Assembly: GCF_042138895.1 (NCBI RefSeq) | Contig: NZ_JBHIKW010000006.1 | Location: 124,001 to 188,000 of the forward strand | DNA: 64,000 nucleotides | Origin: Cedecea selenatireducens | GTDB taxonomy: Bacteria > Pseudomonadota > Gammaproteobacteria > Enterobacterales > Enterobacteriaceae | Direction of reading: 5' to 3' | In this document: positions 33,214 through 43,157 of the stretch, piece by piece | Layout: every line of letters starts with the position of its first letter | Numbering within the stretch: the first letter of the stretch is position 1 | Made by a program: the position numbers and the translations under genes | Notes under the pieces: model-generated | What the model saw: the letters and a program-made list of their open reading frames with translations, nothing else | Databases searched by the model: none | What the model was told of the DNA's origin: nothing

Positions 33214-36200
33214 TTAGCCGATTGTCATCAGGCTGGCGTTGCCGCCTGCGGCCGCGGTGTTCACGCTCAGTGAACGCTCCACATAAAGACGCTCAAGCAG
33301 GATATTGCTTTCGCCACGGGCAAAGCCCTGGACGGAAACAATCGCGCCCGTGCGGGCGGCCACGGCTTCGCAGAGTTTGCGCAGCTGGTCAGAGTCTCCA
33401 TGGTAAATCACCGCGTCGAACGGCTGTTTCAGCAGCTCTTCCTGCTTCGCAAAATCAATCTGCTGCTGCACGGCTTTCGGCAATTGCTTAGCCAGCTCGC
33501 GGTGCAGGCTGTCATCCGCCCACAGCGCACGGCTGCCCACGCTGGTAACCGCCGCAAGCTGCACTAACGCATCGCGTTCGTCGTCGGCAACGCACAGAAT
33601 GCGTTCACGCGGCAGCAGGGCGTAGGTGTTGCGCTCGCCCGTCGGGCCAGGCAGCACGCGCAGCGTCCCGCTCTGCGCCAGTTCGCCAAACTGCAGGCAA
33701 ACGGATTTCAGCTCTTCACGGTTGGCTGCCCACTCGCTTAGCGCCTGATGGGCAACCTGCAGGTCACTCTTCAGGGATGCATCTACCGGGGTTTGGGCAT
33801 CGTGGCGGTTAAAGGTGGTTTGCAGCGCATTTTCCGGGCGATTAGCCAGCAGGCGATACAGATACAGCGGGCCACCGGCTTTTGGACCGGTGCCGGACAG
33901 GCCTTCACCGCCAAACGGTTGAACGCCGACCACGGCGCCGACCATATTACGGTTAACGTACATGTTGCCGACGTGGGCGGAGCCGGTGACCAGGGCAATC
34001 GTCTCGTCGATACGAGTATGCACGCCGAGCGTCAGGCCATAGCCCGCCGCGTTGATCTGCTTAATTAAGGATTCAAGGTTGTTACGGTTGTAGCGCACCA
34101 CGTGCAGAACCGGGCCAAACACCTCTTTCTTCATCTCGTCGAAGCTTTCCAGTTCGATAAGGGTCGGAGCCACAAAGGTGCCGGACTGCCATTCGCGCGC
34201 GTCCACGCTGTTTTCACGCACGGCCTGGAAGACGGTGCGGCCTTTGGCGCGCATGGCCTGGATGTGCTTCTCAATATTTTGCTGAGCTTCGGCGTCAATC
34301 ACCGGCCCGATGTCGGTGGTCAGGCGGCCTGGGTTACCCATCCGGCATTCCGCCATCGCGCCACGGAGCATTTGCAGCGTGTGGTCAGCCACGTCTTCCT
34401 GCAGGCACAGCACGCGCAGGGCGGAACAGCGCTGGCCTGCGCTGTCGAACGCTGAGGAAACCACGTCCACAACCACCTGCTCGGTTAGCGCGGAGGAGTC
34501 GACGATCATTGCGTTGAGGCCGCCGGTTTCCGCAATCAGCGGCGTTGGGCGCCCTTGAGGATCGAGGCGGTCAGCGATATTGCGCTGTAGCAGGGAGGCC
34601 ACTTCGGTTGAACCAGTGAACATCACTCCGCGCACGCGCTGGTCACCCGTCAGCTGCGCGCCTACGGTTTCACCGCGGCCCGGCAACAGCTGCAGCACGC
34701 CCGCAGGCACGCCAGCTTCCAGCAGAATCGCTACGCCCTGAGCGGCAATCAACGGCGTTTGTTCCGCAGGTTTCGCCAGCACGCTGTTACCGGCGGCAAG
34801 CGCGGCGGCAATCTGGCCGGTAAAGATAGCCAGCGGGAAGTTCCAGGGGCTGATACACACGACGGGGCCGAGAGGACGATGAGTTTCATTGTCGAAGTCG
34901 TCACGTACCTGGCCCGCGTAATAGTGCAGGAAGTCCACGGCTTCACGCACTTCGGCGATGGCGTTGCTGAAGGTTTTACCCGCTTCGCGCACCAGGATGC
35001 CGATCAACTGCTGCATACGGCTTTCCATCATCACCGCCGCGCGTTCAAGAATAGCGGCACGCTCCTGCGGTGGGGTGGCAAACCAGATTGGCGCGTGGTT
35101 AACGGCATTTTCGAGCGCGAGGGAAACCTCTTCAGTCGTGGTTTCGCGAGTGTAGCCCACGATGTCGGTCGGCTCAGCCGGGTTTTTCACCGGCGTTAAT
35201 TCGCCTTCAACAACCGGCTGCTCCAGCACAGGCGTGGCCTGCCACTTCTGCGCGGCGCTGTTCAGCAGGGCGGAAGAAAGCGATGCCAGGCGGTGTTCGT
35301 TCGCCAAATCAAGGCCGCTGGAGTTGCTGCGTTCTGCACCGTACAGCGCTTTCGGCAGGGCGATTTTAGGGTGAGGCAACCCAGGCTGACCTTCTTTAAC
35401 GGCCATAGCTTCAACCGCGCTGACCGGGTCGGCAACCAGCTCGTCCAGCGGCAGGGTTGCGTCGGCGATGCGGTTGACAAAGGAGGTGTTGGCGCCGTTT
35501 TCCAGCAGGCGACGCACCAGGTAAGCCAGCAGCGTTTCATGGGTGCCGACCGGGGCGTAGATGCGGCAAGGGCGGTTCAGCTTGCCGTCAGCCACTTTCC
35601 CGACCACCTGCTCATAAAGCGGCTCGCCCATGCCGTGCAGGCACTGGAATTCGTACTGGCCAGGATAATAGTTCTGCCCGGCAAGGTTATAAATCGCCGC
35701 CAGCGTATGGGCGTTATGGGTCGCAAACTGCGGGTAGATAAGGTTCGGCACGGCCAGCAGCTTTTTGGCACACGCGAGGTAAGAGATATCGGTGTACACC
35801 TTGCGGGTATAAACCGGGTAACCCTCCAGGCCATCAACCTGAGCGCGTTTAATTTCGCTATCCCAGTAAGCGCCTTTTACCAGGCGAATCATCAGGCGGC
35901 GACGGCTGCGGGTGGCCAGGTCGACCAGGTAATCAATCACAAACGGGCAGCGCTTCTGGTAGGCCTGAATAACAAAGCCGATGCCGTTCCAGCCCGCCAG
36001 CTCAGGTTCAAAGCACAGTTTTTCCAGCAGATCGAGGGAGATCTCCAGGCGATCGGCTTCTTCGGCGTCAATGTTAATGCCGACGTCATACTGGCGCGCC
36101 AGCAGCGTCAGGGATTTCAGGCGCGGGTACAGCTCTTCCATTACGCGGTCGTACTGCGCACGGCTGTAGCGAGGGTGCAGGGCGGAAAGCTTGATGGAGA

Positions 36201-37176
36201 TGCCCGGACCTTCATAAATGCCGCGGCCGTTGGAGGCTTTACCGATGGCGTGAATCGCCTGCTGATAAGAGACCATATAGGCCTGAGCGTCGGCGGCGGT
36301 CAGCGCGGCTTCGCCCAGCATGTCGTAAGAGTAGCGGAAGCCTTTTTCTTCCAGCTTGCGCGCGTTAGCCAGCGCTTCGGCGATGGTTTCGCCGGTCACA
36401 AACTGCTCGCCCATCAGGCGCATGGCCATGTCCACGCCTTTACGCACCAGCGGCTCGCCGCTTTTGCTGATGATGCGGTTCAGTGAACGGGAAAGACTCG
36501 CTTCGTTGTGGGTTGACACCAGGCGGCCGGTAAACAGCAGGCCCCACGTCGCGGCGTTCACGAACAGCGAAGGGCTGCGGCCAATGTGCGAGTGCCAGTT
36601 CCCGTTGCTGATTTTGTCGCGGATCAGCGCGTCGCGGGTGGCTTTATCCGGGATACGCAGCAGCGCTTCCGCGAGGCACATCAGCGCCACGCCTTCCTGA
36701 GAGGAAAGAGAGAACTCCTGCAGCAGGCTCTGAACCATGCCCGCGCGGCCAGAAGCTGTTTTCTGATTACGCAGCTTGTTGGCCAACTGCCAGGCCAGCT
36801 TTTGCGTCTGTTCGGCGATGGCCGGAGCCAGGCGAGCCTGCTCAAGAATCATCGGGACTGCGTCGGTTTCAGGGCGGCGCCACGCGGCGGTGATCGCGGC
36901 CCGGCTGACGGACTGCGGCAGAATTTGCTCGGCAAAGTCGAGGAACGGCTGCGCCACTTCTTCAGGCTGCGCCGGGGACTCTTCACTCTCATTGGCCGCA
37001 CCGGCCAGCAGGGCAGGGAGCTCAGGCAGATCGTCGCTGCTTTCCAGGCGTTCCAGGTAATTAAAGATGGCCTGCTTAATCAGCCAGTGTGGCGTGCGGT
37101 CAATGCGCGAGGCGGCCTCTTTAATGCGGTCGCGCGTCGCTTCATCCAGTTTTACGCCCATCGTGGTGGTGCCCAT
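33214..37176 (-). CDS. putA: Trifunctional proline utilization A (PutA)
   Basis: PutA oxidises proline to glutamate: an FAD-dependent proline dehydrogenase and an NAD-dependent pyrroline-5-carboxylate dehydrogenase on one chain, plus a DNA-binding repressor function. The 1320-residue length equals E. coli PutA. The ribbon-helix-helix domain is residues 1-48 (TTTMGVKLDEATRDRIKEAA). The dehydrogenase barrel is about 260-560 (YDVGINIDAEEADRLE, RLVKGAYWDSEIKRAQ). The ALDH domain is about 650-1120 (FTGSTEVA, catalytic Cys in SAGQRCSALRVL). Membrane binding follows proline reduction of FAD. It is divergent from putP with GTTGCA operators between. Confidence 0.98.
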   Translation of the reverse strand: MGTTTMGVKLDEATRDRIKEAASRIDRTPHWLIKQAIFNYLERLESSDDLPELPALLAGAANESEESPAQPEEVAQPFLDFAEQILPQSVSRAAITAAWRRPETDAVPMILEQARLAPAIAEQTQKLAWQLANKLRNQKTASGRAGMVQSLLQEFSLSSQEGVALMCLAEALLRIPDKATRDALIRDKISNGNWHSHIGRSPSLFVNAATWGLLFTGRLVSTHNEASLSRSLNRIISKSGEPLVRKGVDMAMRLMGEQFVTGETIAEALANARKLEEKGFRYSYDMLGEAALTAADAQAYMVSYQQAIHAIGKASNGRGIYEGPGISIKLSALHPRYSRAQYDRVMEELYPRLKSLTLLARQYDVGINIDAEEADRLEISLDLLEKLCFEPELAGWNGIGFVIQAYQKRCPFVIDYLVDLATRSRRRLMIRLVKGAYWDSEIKRAQVDGLEGYPVYTRKVYTDISYLACAKKLLAVPNLIYPQFATHNAHTLAAIYNLAGQNYYPGQYEFQCLHGMGEPLYEQVVGKVADGKLNRPCRIYAPVGTHETLLAYLVRRLLENGANTSFVNRIADATLPLDELVADPVSAVEAMAVKEGQPGLPHPKIALPKALYGAERSNSSGLDLANEHRLASLSSALLNSAAQKWQATPVLEQPVVEGELTPVKNPAEPTDIVGYTRETTTEEVSLALENAVNHAPIWFATPPQERAAILERAAVMMESRMQQLIGILVREAGKTFSNAIAEVREAVDFLHYYAGQVRDDFDNETHRPLGPVVCISPWNFPLAIFTGQIAAALAAGNSVLAKPAEQTPLIAAQGVAILLEAGVPAGVLQLLPGRGETVGAQLTGDQRVRGVMFTGSTEVASLLQRNIADRLDPQGRPTPLIAETGGLNAMIVDSSALTEQVVVDVVSSAFDSAGQRCSALRVLCLQEDVADHTLQMLRGAMAECRMGNPGRLTTDIGPVIDAEAQQNIEKHIQAMRAKGRTVFQAVRENSVDAREWQSGTFVAPTLIELESFDEMKKEVFGPVLHVVRYNRNNLESLIKQINAAGYGLTLGVHTRIDETIALVTGSAHVGNMYVNRNMVGAVVGVQPFGGEGLSGTGPKAGGPLYLYRLLANRPENALQTTFNRHDAQTPVDASLKSDLQVAHQALSEWAANREELKSVCLQFGELAQSGTLRVLPGPTGERNTYALLPRERILCVADDERDALVQLAAVTSVGSRALWADDSLHRELAKQLPKAVQQQIDFAKQEELLKQPFDAVIYHGDSDQLRKLCEAVAARTGAIVSVQGFARGESNILLERLYVERSLSVNTAAAGGNASLMTIG

Positions 37177-37239
37177 ACGACAGTCTCCAGGTTAAGGATT
37201 ATTCGGGGTTTTACTTTGTTAGCCAGCAATATCCATGAA

Positions 37240-37416
37240 GTTGCAACTTTGTGCAACCTTGTTAAATCGAAGCCGATAATGGGCTCGCAAAAAAGGCGAT
37301 TTGTTGCCAGTAAGATAAGAAAATCGTCTGGCAGGGCGATAAGCGGAACGCTAGATTTATCGACGAAGTTAACACTTTTTGACGGTGCAACCGTAAAAAA
37401 TGTGAGCAAGTGCAAC
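37240..37416. promoter_or_regulatory. PutA operator sites in the putA-putP intergenic region
   Basis: GTTGCA, the PutA half-site, occurs as an overlapping palindrome GTTGCAAC at 37240-37247, and as its complement TGCAAC at 37252-37257, 37386-37391 and 37411-37416. This clustering between divergent putA and putP matches the E. coli arrangement, in which PutA represses both genes without proline. Confidence 0.8.
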
Positions 37417-37602
37417 CTGGTGAAAAATGCTTACCTAAGGCAGATGCAAACGATGTAAATGCCGTGTTAAATCGTTTGTGAAAAATAAAGGGTTCCGGCA
37501 GGATGCATTCCCCATTACATCACGATAACAACACAGCGCCTCGTTCCGGCGCGAAGCAGCCTGTTCAGAGAGAGCAGGCGTAATAGCTATGGAGAAGTCT
37601 GA

Positions 37603-39111
37603 ATGACAATAAGCACACCGATGCTGGTGACCTTTCTCGTTTATATCTTTGGCATGATTCTCATCGGTTTTATCGCCTGGCGATCCACCCGCAGTTTTGA
37701 TGATTATATTCTTGGCGGCCGCAGCCTCGGGAGCGTGGTCACCGCGCTGTCGGCGGGCGCCTCCGATATGAGCGGCTGGCTGCTAATGGGCCTGCCGGGC
37801 GCGATTTTTATTTCCGGTATTTCTGAAAGCTGGATAGCCATCGGCCTGACCTTAGGGGCCTGGGTTAACTGGAAGCTGGTTGCCGGGCGCCTGCGCGTTC
37901 ACACCGAAGTGAACAACAATGCGCTGACGCTGCCCGATTACTTCACCGGGCGTTTTGAAGACTCCAGCCGCCTGCTGCGCATCATCTCCGCGCTGGTGAT
38001 CCTGCTGTTCTTCACCATCTACTGTGCTTCCGGCATCGTGGCCGGGGCGCGGCTGTTTGAAAGCACTTTCGGGATGAGCTACGAAACGGCGCTGTGGGCC
38101 GGGGCGGCAGCGACCATCATCTACACCTTTGTGGGCGGATTCCTTGCGGTTAGCTGGACGGATACCGTGCAGGCCAGCCTGATGATCTTCGCGCTGATTC
38201 TGACGCCGGTGATGGTGATTGCGGCGGTTGGCGGCCTCGATGACTCTCTGCTGGTGATTAAGCAGAAGAGCATCGAAAACGTCGACATGCTGAAAGGGCT
38301 GAACTTTGTCGCCATCGTTTCCCTGATGGGCTGGGGCCTGGGCTACTTCGGCCAGCCGCATATTCTGGCGCGCTTTATGGCGGCAGACTCACACCACACC
38401 ATCGTTAACGCACGTCGCATCAGCATGACCTGGATGATCCTTTGCCTGGCGGGTGCCTGCGCGGTGGGCTTCTTCGGGATTGCCTACTTTAATAACAACC
38501 CTGAGCAGGCCGGAGCTGTGACGCAGAACGGCGAGCGGGTGTTTATCGAGCTGGCGCAAATTCTGTTTAACCCGTGGATTGCCGGGGTGCTTCTCTCCGC
38601 GATTCTGGCGGCGGTAATGTCCACGCTGAGCTGCCAACTGCTGGTGTGCTCGAGCGCAATTACCGAAGACCTTTATAAGGCGTTCCTGCGTAAAGGCGCG
38701 AGCCAGAAGGAGCTGGTGTGGGTGGGGCGCATGATGGTGCTGGTGGTCGCGCTGGTGGCGATTGCGCTTGCCGCTAACCCGGAAAACCGCGTGCTGGGCC
38801 TCGTCAGTTATGCCTGGGCAGGATTTGGTGCCGCATTTGGCCCGGTGGTCCTGTTCTCCGTAATGTGGTCACGCATGACCCGCAACGGGGCGCTGGTGGG
38901 GATGATTGTTGGGGCTGCCACCGTGCTTATCTGGAAGCAGTTCGGCTGGTTAGGCCTGTATGAAATCATACCTGGCTTCGTGTTCGGTAGCCTTGCAATT
39001 GTGGTGGTAAGCCTGATGGGCAAAGCGCCGTCGGCCTCCATGCAGAAGCGTTTTGCCGAAGCGGATGCGGTGTACCACACTCCGCCTCCGGGCAAATTGC
39101 AGATCGACTAA
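37603..39111 (+). CDS. putP: Sodium/proline symporter PutP
   Basis: PutP is a solute:sodium symporter (SSS family) that imports L-proline. The 502-residue length matches E. coli PutP. Thirteen hydrophobic segments are evident. Sodium/proline residues lie in the N-terminal region SFDDYILGGRSLGSVVTALSAGASDMSGWLLMGLPG, and LPDYFTGRFE follows. It is divergent from putA, shares the operator region, and is followed by its own terminator. Confidence 0.97.
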   Translation: MTISTPMLVTFLVYIFGMILIGFIAWRSTRSFDDYILGGRSLGSVVTALSAGASDMSGWLLMGLPGAIFISGISESWIAIGLTLGAWVNWKLVAGRLRVHTEVNNNALTLPDYFTGRFEDSSRLLRIISALVILLFFTIYCASGIVAGARLFESTFGMSYETALWAGAAATIIYTFVGGFLAVSWTDTVQASLMIFALILTPVMVIAAVGGLDDSLLVIKQKSIENVDMLKGLNFVAIVSLMGWGLGYFGQPHILARFMAADSHHTIVNARRISMTWMILCLAGACAVGFFGIAYFNNNPEQAGAVTQNGERVFIELAQILFNPWIAGVLLSAILAAVMSTLSCQLLVCSSAITEDLYKAFLRKGASQKELVWVGRMMVLVVALVAIALAANPENRVLGLVSYAWAGFGAAFGPVVLFSVMWSRMTRNGALVGMIVGAATVLIWKQFGWLGLYEIIPGFVFGSLAIVVVSLMGKAPSASMQKRFAEADAVYHTPPPGKLQID

Positions 39112-39126
39112 CAGACGATGTTTTAC

Positions 39127-39152
39127 AGGGGCCGGATAATCCGGCCCTTTTT
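39127..39152 (+). terminator. putP terminator
   Basis: Stem GGCCGG/CCGGCC extended by G-T pairs, with loop ATAAT and a T-run, ending about 40 bp past the putP stop. Confidence 0.85.
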
Positions 39153-39204
39153 ACATCTGGTCATAAATATGTCATCCCCCTCTCTTGTTTTTCTTATCAG
39201 CGCT

Positions 39205-39224
39205 AATGATAATCACAATCGTTA
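39205..39224 (+). promoter_or_regulatory. Fur box upstream of efeU
   Basis: AATGATAATCACAATCGTTA matches the Fur consensus pattern GATAATGATAATCATTATC. It is about 55 bp before the efeU start. Confidence 0.75.
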
Positions 39225-39278
39225 TGGTTTACTTTTCTTTACGTCAATTGACTTGTATTCACATCTGAGGTGTCAGGC

Positions 39279-40112
39279 ATGTTTGTTCCATTTCTCATCA
39301 TGTTACGCGAAGGGCTGGAGGCGGCGCTCATCGTCAGCCTGATTGCCAGCTACCTGAAGCGTACCCAGCGCGGCCAGTGGATAGCCGTGATGTGGATTGG
39401 CGTCTTTGCCGCCGCCGCGCTCTGCCTGGGCCTCGGTATCTTCATCAATGAAACCACCGGTGAGTTCCCGCAGAAAGAGCAGGAGCTGTTTGAGGGTATT
39501 GTGGCGGTGATTGCCGTGTTTATCCTCACCTGGATGGTGTTCTGGATGCGTAAAGTGTCCCGCAACGTCAAAGTGCAGCTGGAGCAGGCGGTTGATAACG
39601 CGCTGCACAGCAAAGGCAACCACGGCTGGGCGCTGATCATGATGGTCTTTTTCGCCGTGGCGCGTGAAGGCCTGGAGTCGGTGTTCTTCCTGCTGGCCGC
39701 TTTTCAGCAGGACGTCGGTATTTGGCCGCCGCTGGGCGCGATGCTTGGCCTGGCTACCGCGGTGGTGCTTGGTTTCCTGATTTATTGGGGCGGGATTCGT
39801 CTCAACCTTGGCGCATTCTTTAAATGGACCAGCCTGTTTATTCTGCTGGTGGCCGCAGGCCTTGCCGCCGGTGCCGTCCGTGCATTCCACGAAGCCGGAC
39901 TGTGGAACCATTTCCAGGATATCGCTTTTGACATGAGCAACACGCTCTCCACCCACTCGCTGACCGGCACGCTGCTGGAGGGGATTTTCGGTTATCAGGA
40001 AACCCCAACCGTGAGCGAAGTGGCGATGTACTTCATCTATCTGATTCCGGCGCTGGTGCTGTTCTTTATACCGCCGCGCGTGAACAACCAGGCGACCAAT
40101 ACGGCTCGTTAA
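39279..40112 (+). CDS. efeU: Ferrous iron permease EfeU
   Basis: EfeU is the Ftr1-like inner-membrane permease of the low-pH ferrous iron system. The 277-residue product from ATG 39279 (TGAGG 8 nt upstream; an in-frame GTG at 39270 is less likely) keeps the two REGLE motifs (LREGLEAAL and AREGLESVF) used for iron passage, and about seven helices. The gene is intact here, whereas in E. coli K-12 it is frameshifted. It is followed by efeO and efeB and preceded by a Fur box. Confidence 0.96.
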   Translation: MFVPFLIMLREGLEAALIVSLIASYLKRTQRGQWIAVMWIGVFAAAALCLGLGIFINETTGEFPQKEQELFEGIVAVIAVFILTWMVFWMRKVSRNVKVQLEQAVDNALHSKGNHGWALIMMVFFAVAREGLESVFFLLAAFQQDVGIWPPLGAMLGLATAVVLGFLIYWGGIRLNLGAFFKWTSLFILLVAAGLAAGAVRAFHEAGLWNHFQDIAFDMSNTLSTHSLTGTLLEGIFGYQETPTVSEVAMYFIYLIPALVLFFIPPRVNNQATNTAR

Positions 40113-40175
40113 TTGATTTACGGCGGGCCGCCCGCCGTTTAGTGATAACTACTCATTGCTTAATAGGGATAGGTC

Positions 40176-41300
40176 ATGACCAAACATTTTCGTCTGAAGG
40201 CACTGCACGTTGCGCTGCTCGCGCTTGTCTCTTCTTCGTTTGCCGCGCAGGCGGCAGATATTCCCCAGGTAAAAGTCACCGTCACCGATAAACAGTGTGA
40301 GCCGATGAGCGTCACCGTGAATGCCGGGAAGACTCAGTTCATCATCCAGAACAATAGCCAGAAAGCGCTGGAATGGGAGATCCTGAAAGGGGTGATGGTG
40401 GTGGAAGAGCGTGAGAACATCGCGCCGGGCTTCTCCCAGAAGCTGACCGCCAACCTGCAGCCGGGCGAATACGACATGACCTGCGGCCTGCTGACCAACC
40501 CGAAAGGCAAGCTGGTGGTGAAAGCTTCCGGCAAGCAGGAAGCGCCTAAAACCGATCTGCTGGCGCTGACCGGCCCAATCACCGAATACAAAGCCTATGT
40601 GACCGCCGAAGTCGCCGAGCTGGTGAAAGGCACCAAAGCCTTTACCGACGCGGTGAAAGCCGGTGATTTAGAGAAAGCGAAATCCCTGTATGCGTCTACG
40701 CGCCAGCATTACGAGCGTATTGAACCGATTGCCGAATTGTTCTCCGATCTCGACAGCAGCATCGATGCCCGCGAAGACGACTTCGAGAAAAAAGCGGACG
40801 ACCCGAAATTCACCGGCTTCCACCGTCTGGAGAAAATCCTCTTTGGCGATAACACCACCAAAGACGCCGCGCAGTTTGCCGACAAGCTGAACGCCGACGT
40901 GCTGGATCTACAAACTCGTATTTCCGAGCTGGCCTTCCCGCCGAGCAAAGTGGTTGGCGGCGCTGCCGGTCTGATAGAAGAAGTAGCGGCCACCAAAATC
41001 AGCGGTGAAGAAGATCGCTACAGCCACACTGACCTGTGGGACTTCCAGGCGAACGTTGACGGCGCGCAGAAAATCGTTGATCTGCTGCGTCCTCAGCTGA
41101 CCAAAGAGAACCCGGCGCTGCTGGCGAAAATAGACGCTAACTTCAAGAAAGTTGACGCCATTCTGGCGAAATACCGCACTAAAGACGGGTTTGAAACCTA
41201 CGACAAGCTGACGGATAACGATCGCAAAGCGCTGAAAGGGCCAATCACCACGCTTGCGGAAGACCTGTCCCAGCTGCGTGGCGTGATGGGTCTGGACTGA
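40176..41300 (+). CDS. efeO: Periplasmic iron-binding protein EfeO
   Basis: EfeO is a periplasmic protein with an N-terminal cupredoxin domain (about residues 30-120; KVTVTDKQCEPMSVTVNAGKTQFIIQNNSQKALEWEIL) and a C-terminal imelysin/M75 domain (about 130-374) bearing the metal motif GFHRLEKILFG. The signal peptide is cut after AQA. It is part of the Fur-linked efeUOB operon and works with EfeB to hand iron to EfeU. The length of 374 matches E. coli (375). Confidence 0.96.
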   Translation: MTKHFRLKALHVALLALVSSSFAAQAADIPQVKVTVTDKQCEPMSVTVNAGKTQFIIQNNSQKALEWEILKGVMVVEERENIAPGFSQKLTANLQPGEYDMTCGLLTNPKGKLVVKASGKQEAPKTDLLALTGPITEYKAYVTAEVAELVKGTKAFTDAVKAGDLEKAKSLYASTRQHYERIEPIAELFSDLDSSIDAREDDFEKKADDPKFTGFHRLEKILFGDNTTKDAAQFADKLNADVLDLQTRISELAFPPSKVVGGAAGLIEEVAATKISGEEDRYSHTDLWDFQANVDGAQKIVDLLRPQLTKENPALLAKIDANFKKVDAILAKYRTKDGFETYDKLTDNDRKALKGPITTLAEDLSQLRGVMGLD

Positions 41301-41305
41301 GCATC

Positions 41306-42592
41306 ATGAGTGATAAGGACAACACCGGCGCGCACCAACCGGCGCGCCGCCAGCTTCTGAAAACACTGGGCGCCCTTGGGGGCGCTTTTGCCGTGGGCGG
41401 CGGTTGCCCGATGACGGCTCACGCGGCAAATCCTGCTTCTTCCCCCGGCACGCTGCCGCCGGACGGTCGCCTTGAAAACCAGCCGCTTTATGGCGAGCAC
41501 CAGGCCGGTATTCTGACGCCTCAGCAGGCCGCGATGATGTTGGTCGCCTTTGACGTGCTGGCCAGCGACAAAGCCGAGCTTGAGCGCCTGTTCCGCCTGC
41601 TGACCGCGCGTTTTGACTTCCTGACCAGCGGTGGCCCGGCGCCGGATACGCCTAATCCACGCCTGCCGCCGATGGACTCGGGCATTCTTGGGGCGGAAAT
41701 CTACCCGGATAACCTGACGATCACGGTGTCCGTCGGCAGTTCGCTGTTCGATGAGCGTTTTGGCCTGCAAAAACAGATGCCGAAAAAGCTCCAGCAAATG
41801 ACCCGCTTCCCGAACGATTCGCTGGATGCCGGGCTGTGCCACGGCGATCTGCTGCTGCAGATTTGTGCCAACACCAACGACACGGTGATCCACGCGCTGC
41901 GCGACATCATCAAGCACACGCCCGATCTCCTCAGCGTGCGCTGGCGGCGGGAAGGGTTTATCTCCAACCATGCGGCACGCAGCCGTGGGAAAGAGACGCC
42001 GATCAACCTGCTGGGCTTCAAAGACGGCACGGCCAACCCGGACAGCCATGATAAGCCACTGATGGATGACGTGGTGTGGGTGACGAAGCAGCAGCAGGAG
42101 CCTGCCTGGGCTACCGGCGGCAGCTATCAGGCGGTGCGCATTATTCAGTTCCACGTTGAGTCCTGGGACCGCACGCCGCTGAAAGAGCAGCAGACTATCT
42201 TCGGGCGCGATAAGCACAGCGGCGCGCCGCTGGGTATGAAGAATGAGCATGATGTGCCGGACTATGCCGCCGACCCTGACGGCAATGTGATTGCGCTTGA
42301 TGCCCATATCCGCCTGGCCAACCCGAGGACCAAAGATACGGAGTCGGGGCTGATGATGCGCCGGGGCTACAGCTATTCGCTCGGTGCAACCAAATCCGGC
42401 CAGCTTGATATGGGGCTGCTGTTCGTTTGCTACCAGCATGACCTCGAAAAAGGGTTCCTGACGGTGCAGGGCAGGTTGAACGGTGAGGCGCTGGAGGAGT
42501 ATGTGAAGCCGATTGGCGGTGGGTATTTCTTCGCACTGCCTGGCGTGCCGGATAAGCAGCATTATCTGGGGCAGGGGATGATGGAGGCGTAG
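41306..42592 (+). CDS. efeB: Tat-exported heme peroxidase EfeB (DyP family)
   Basis: EfeB is a periplasmic dye-decolourising-type heme peroxidase, thought to oxidise Fe(II) at low pH. The Tat signal has the twin Arg (R14-R15) in RRQLLKTLG and is cut after TAHAA. The DyP motif GXXDG is seen as FKDGTANP around residues 230-240, and the heme-ligand His lies in the C-terminal half. It starts 5 bp after efeO and completes the operon. Confidence 0.95.
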   Translation: MSDKDNTGAHQPARRQLLKTLGALGGAFAVGGGCPMTAHAANPASSPGTLPPDGRLENQPLYGEHQAGILTPQQAAMMLVAFDVLASDKAELERLFRLLTARFDFLTSGGPAPDTPNPRLPPMDSGILGAEIYPDNLTITVSVGSSLFDERFGLQKQMPKKLQQMTRFPNDSLDAGLCHGDLLLQICANTNDTVIHALRDIIKHTPDLLSVRWRREGFISNHAARSRGKETPINLLGFKDGTANPDSHDKPLMDDVVWVTKQQQEPAWATGGSYQAVRIIQFHVESWDRTPLKEQQTIFGRDKHSGAPLGMKNEHDVPDYAADPDGNVIALDAHIRLANPRTKDTESGLMMRRGYSYSLGATKSGQLDMGLLFVCYQHDLEKGFLTVQGRLNGEALEEYVKPIGGGYFFALPGVPDKQHYLGQGMMEA

Positions 42593-42654
42593 TTATTGCC
42601 GTACCGGCGATGAGAGCCGGGAACAAATCTTCCCCTCACCCCAGCCCTCTCCCC

Positions 42655-42816
42655 GAAGGGGCGAGGGGGAAAACAGCTAATGGGGAACATGGTTTATCCC
42701 CTCTTCCCGAAGGGGCGAGGGGGAAAACAGCTGACGGGGAACATGGTTTATCCTCTCTTCCCGAAGGGGCGAGGGGGAAAACAGCTGACGGGGAACATGT
42801 TTTATCCCCTCTCCCT
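42655..42816. repeat. Three 54-bp tandem REP-like repeats after efeB
   Basis: GAAGGGGCGAGGGGGAAAAC recurs at 42655, 42709 and 42763, a 54-bp period. Each unit has a GC-rich imperfect palindrome (CTCTTCCC-GAA-GGGGCGAG) and the spacer GCTGACGGGGAACATGGTTT. The array is bounded by terminal GTGAGGG-type sequences that form a larger inverted repeat (ACCCTCACCC). In frame the period yields a PLPEGARG peptide repeat, but the array is best read as an intergenic palindromic element. Confidence 0.85.
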
Positions 42817-42864
42817 TTCAGGGAGAGGGTCAGGGTGAGGGTAAAAGAAGCAGAGATGTTGTGA

Positions 42865-43157
42865 CTGAGGGAAAAGCCGGAAGTGAACGGAACCTTAGCC
42901 ATTCTTTCAGAGAGTAGGTGATGCAAATTTTCATTTGCTAACAATTCACCCCCTTATTATTCATTGCAATTCCCTATGACTATCCCGCTGATATATTTCT
43001 GTAATATTGGTGTGCGAAAAAGGTACACAGCAGCGGATTTCGATTTAACGTTACTTAAAAGTGAAATTTATGTTGCATTTTGGGTGATGTTTGTTGTACT
43101 TAAAGCAAAAGAGCGGTAGTTCCCTGCTGTGACGTTTAATCACTACGGAGATCGCGA
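42865..43157. promoter_or_regulatory. phoH upstream region
   Basis: About 290 bp of AT-rich sequence before phoH that should hold its promoter. No convincing Pho box was found; CTGTAAT near 42996 is one half-site only. Confidence 0.35.

Noticed and set aside
35293..36486. 397-codon frame antisense to putA
   Set aside because: High-GC shadow of a certain gene; similar long antisense frames occur over chbF and efeB.
42655..42816. CRISPR array
   Set aside because: Repeats are adjacent with a 54-bp period and near-identical spacers, and there are no cas genes.
42610..42864. Open frame with an 18-residue repeat (PLPEGARG)
   Set aside because: It is the in-frame translation of the 54-bp palindromic repeat array; the same peptide appears wherever such repeats occur and there is no ribosome site.
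42865..43157. Pho box before phoH
   Set aside because: Only one CTGT-type half-site could be seen; the second repeat does not match.
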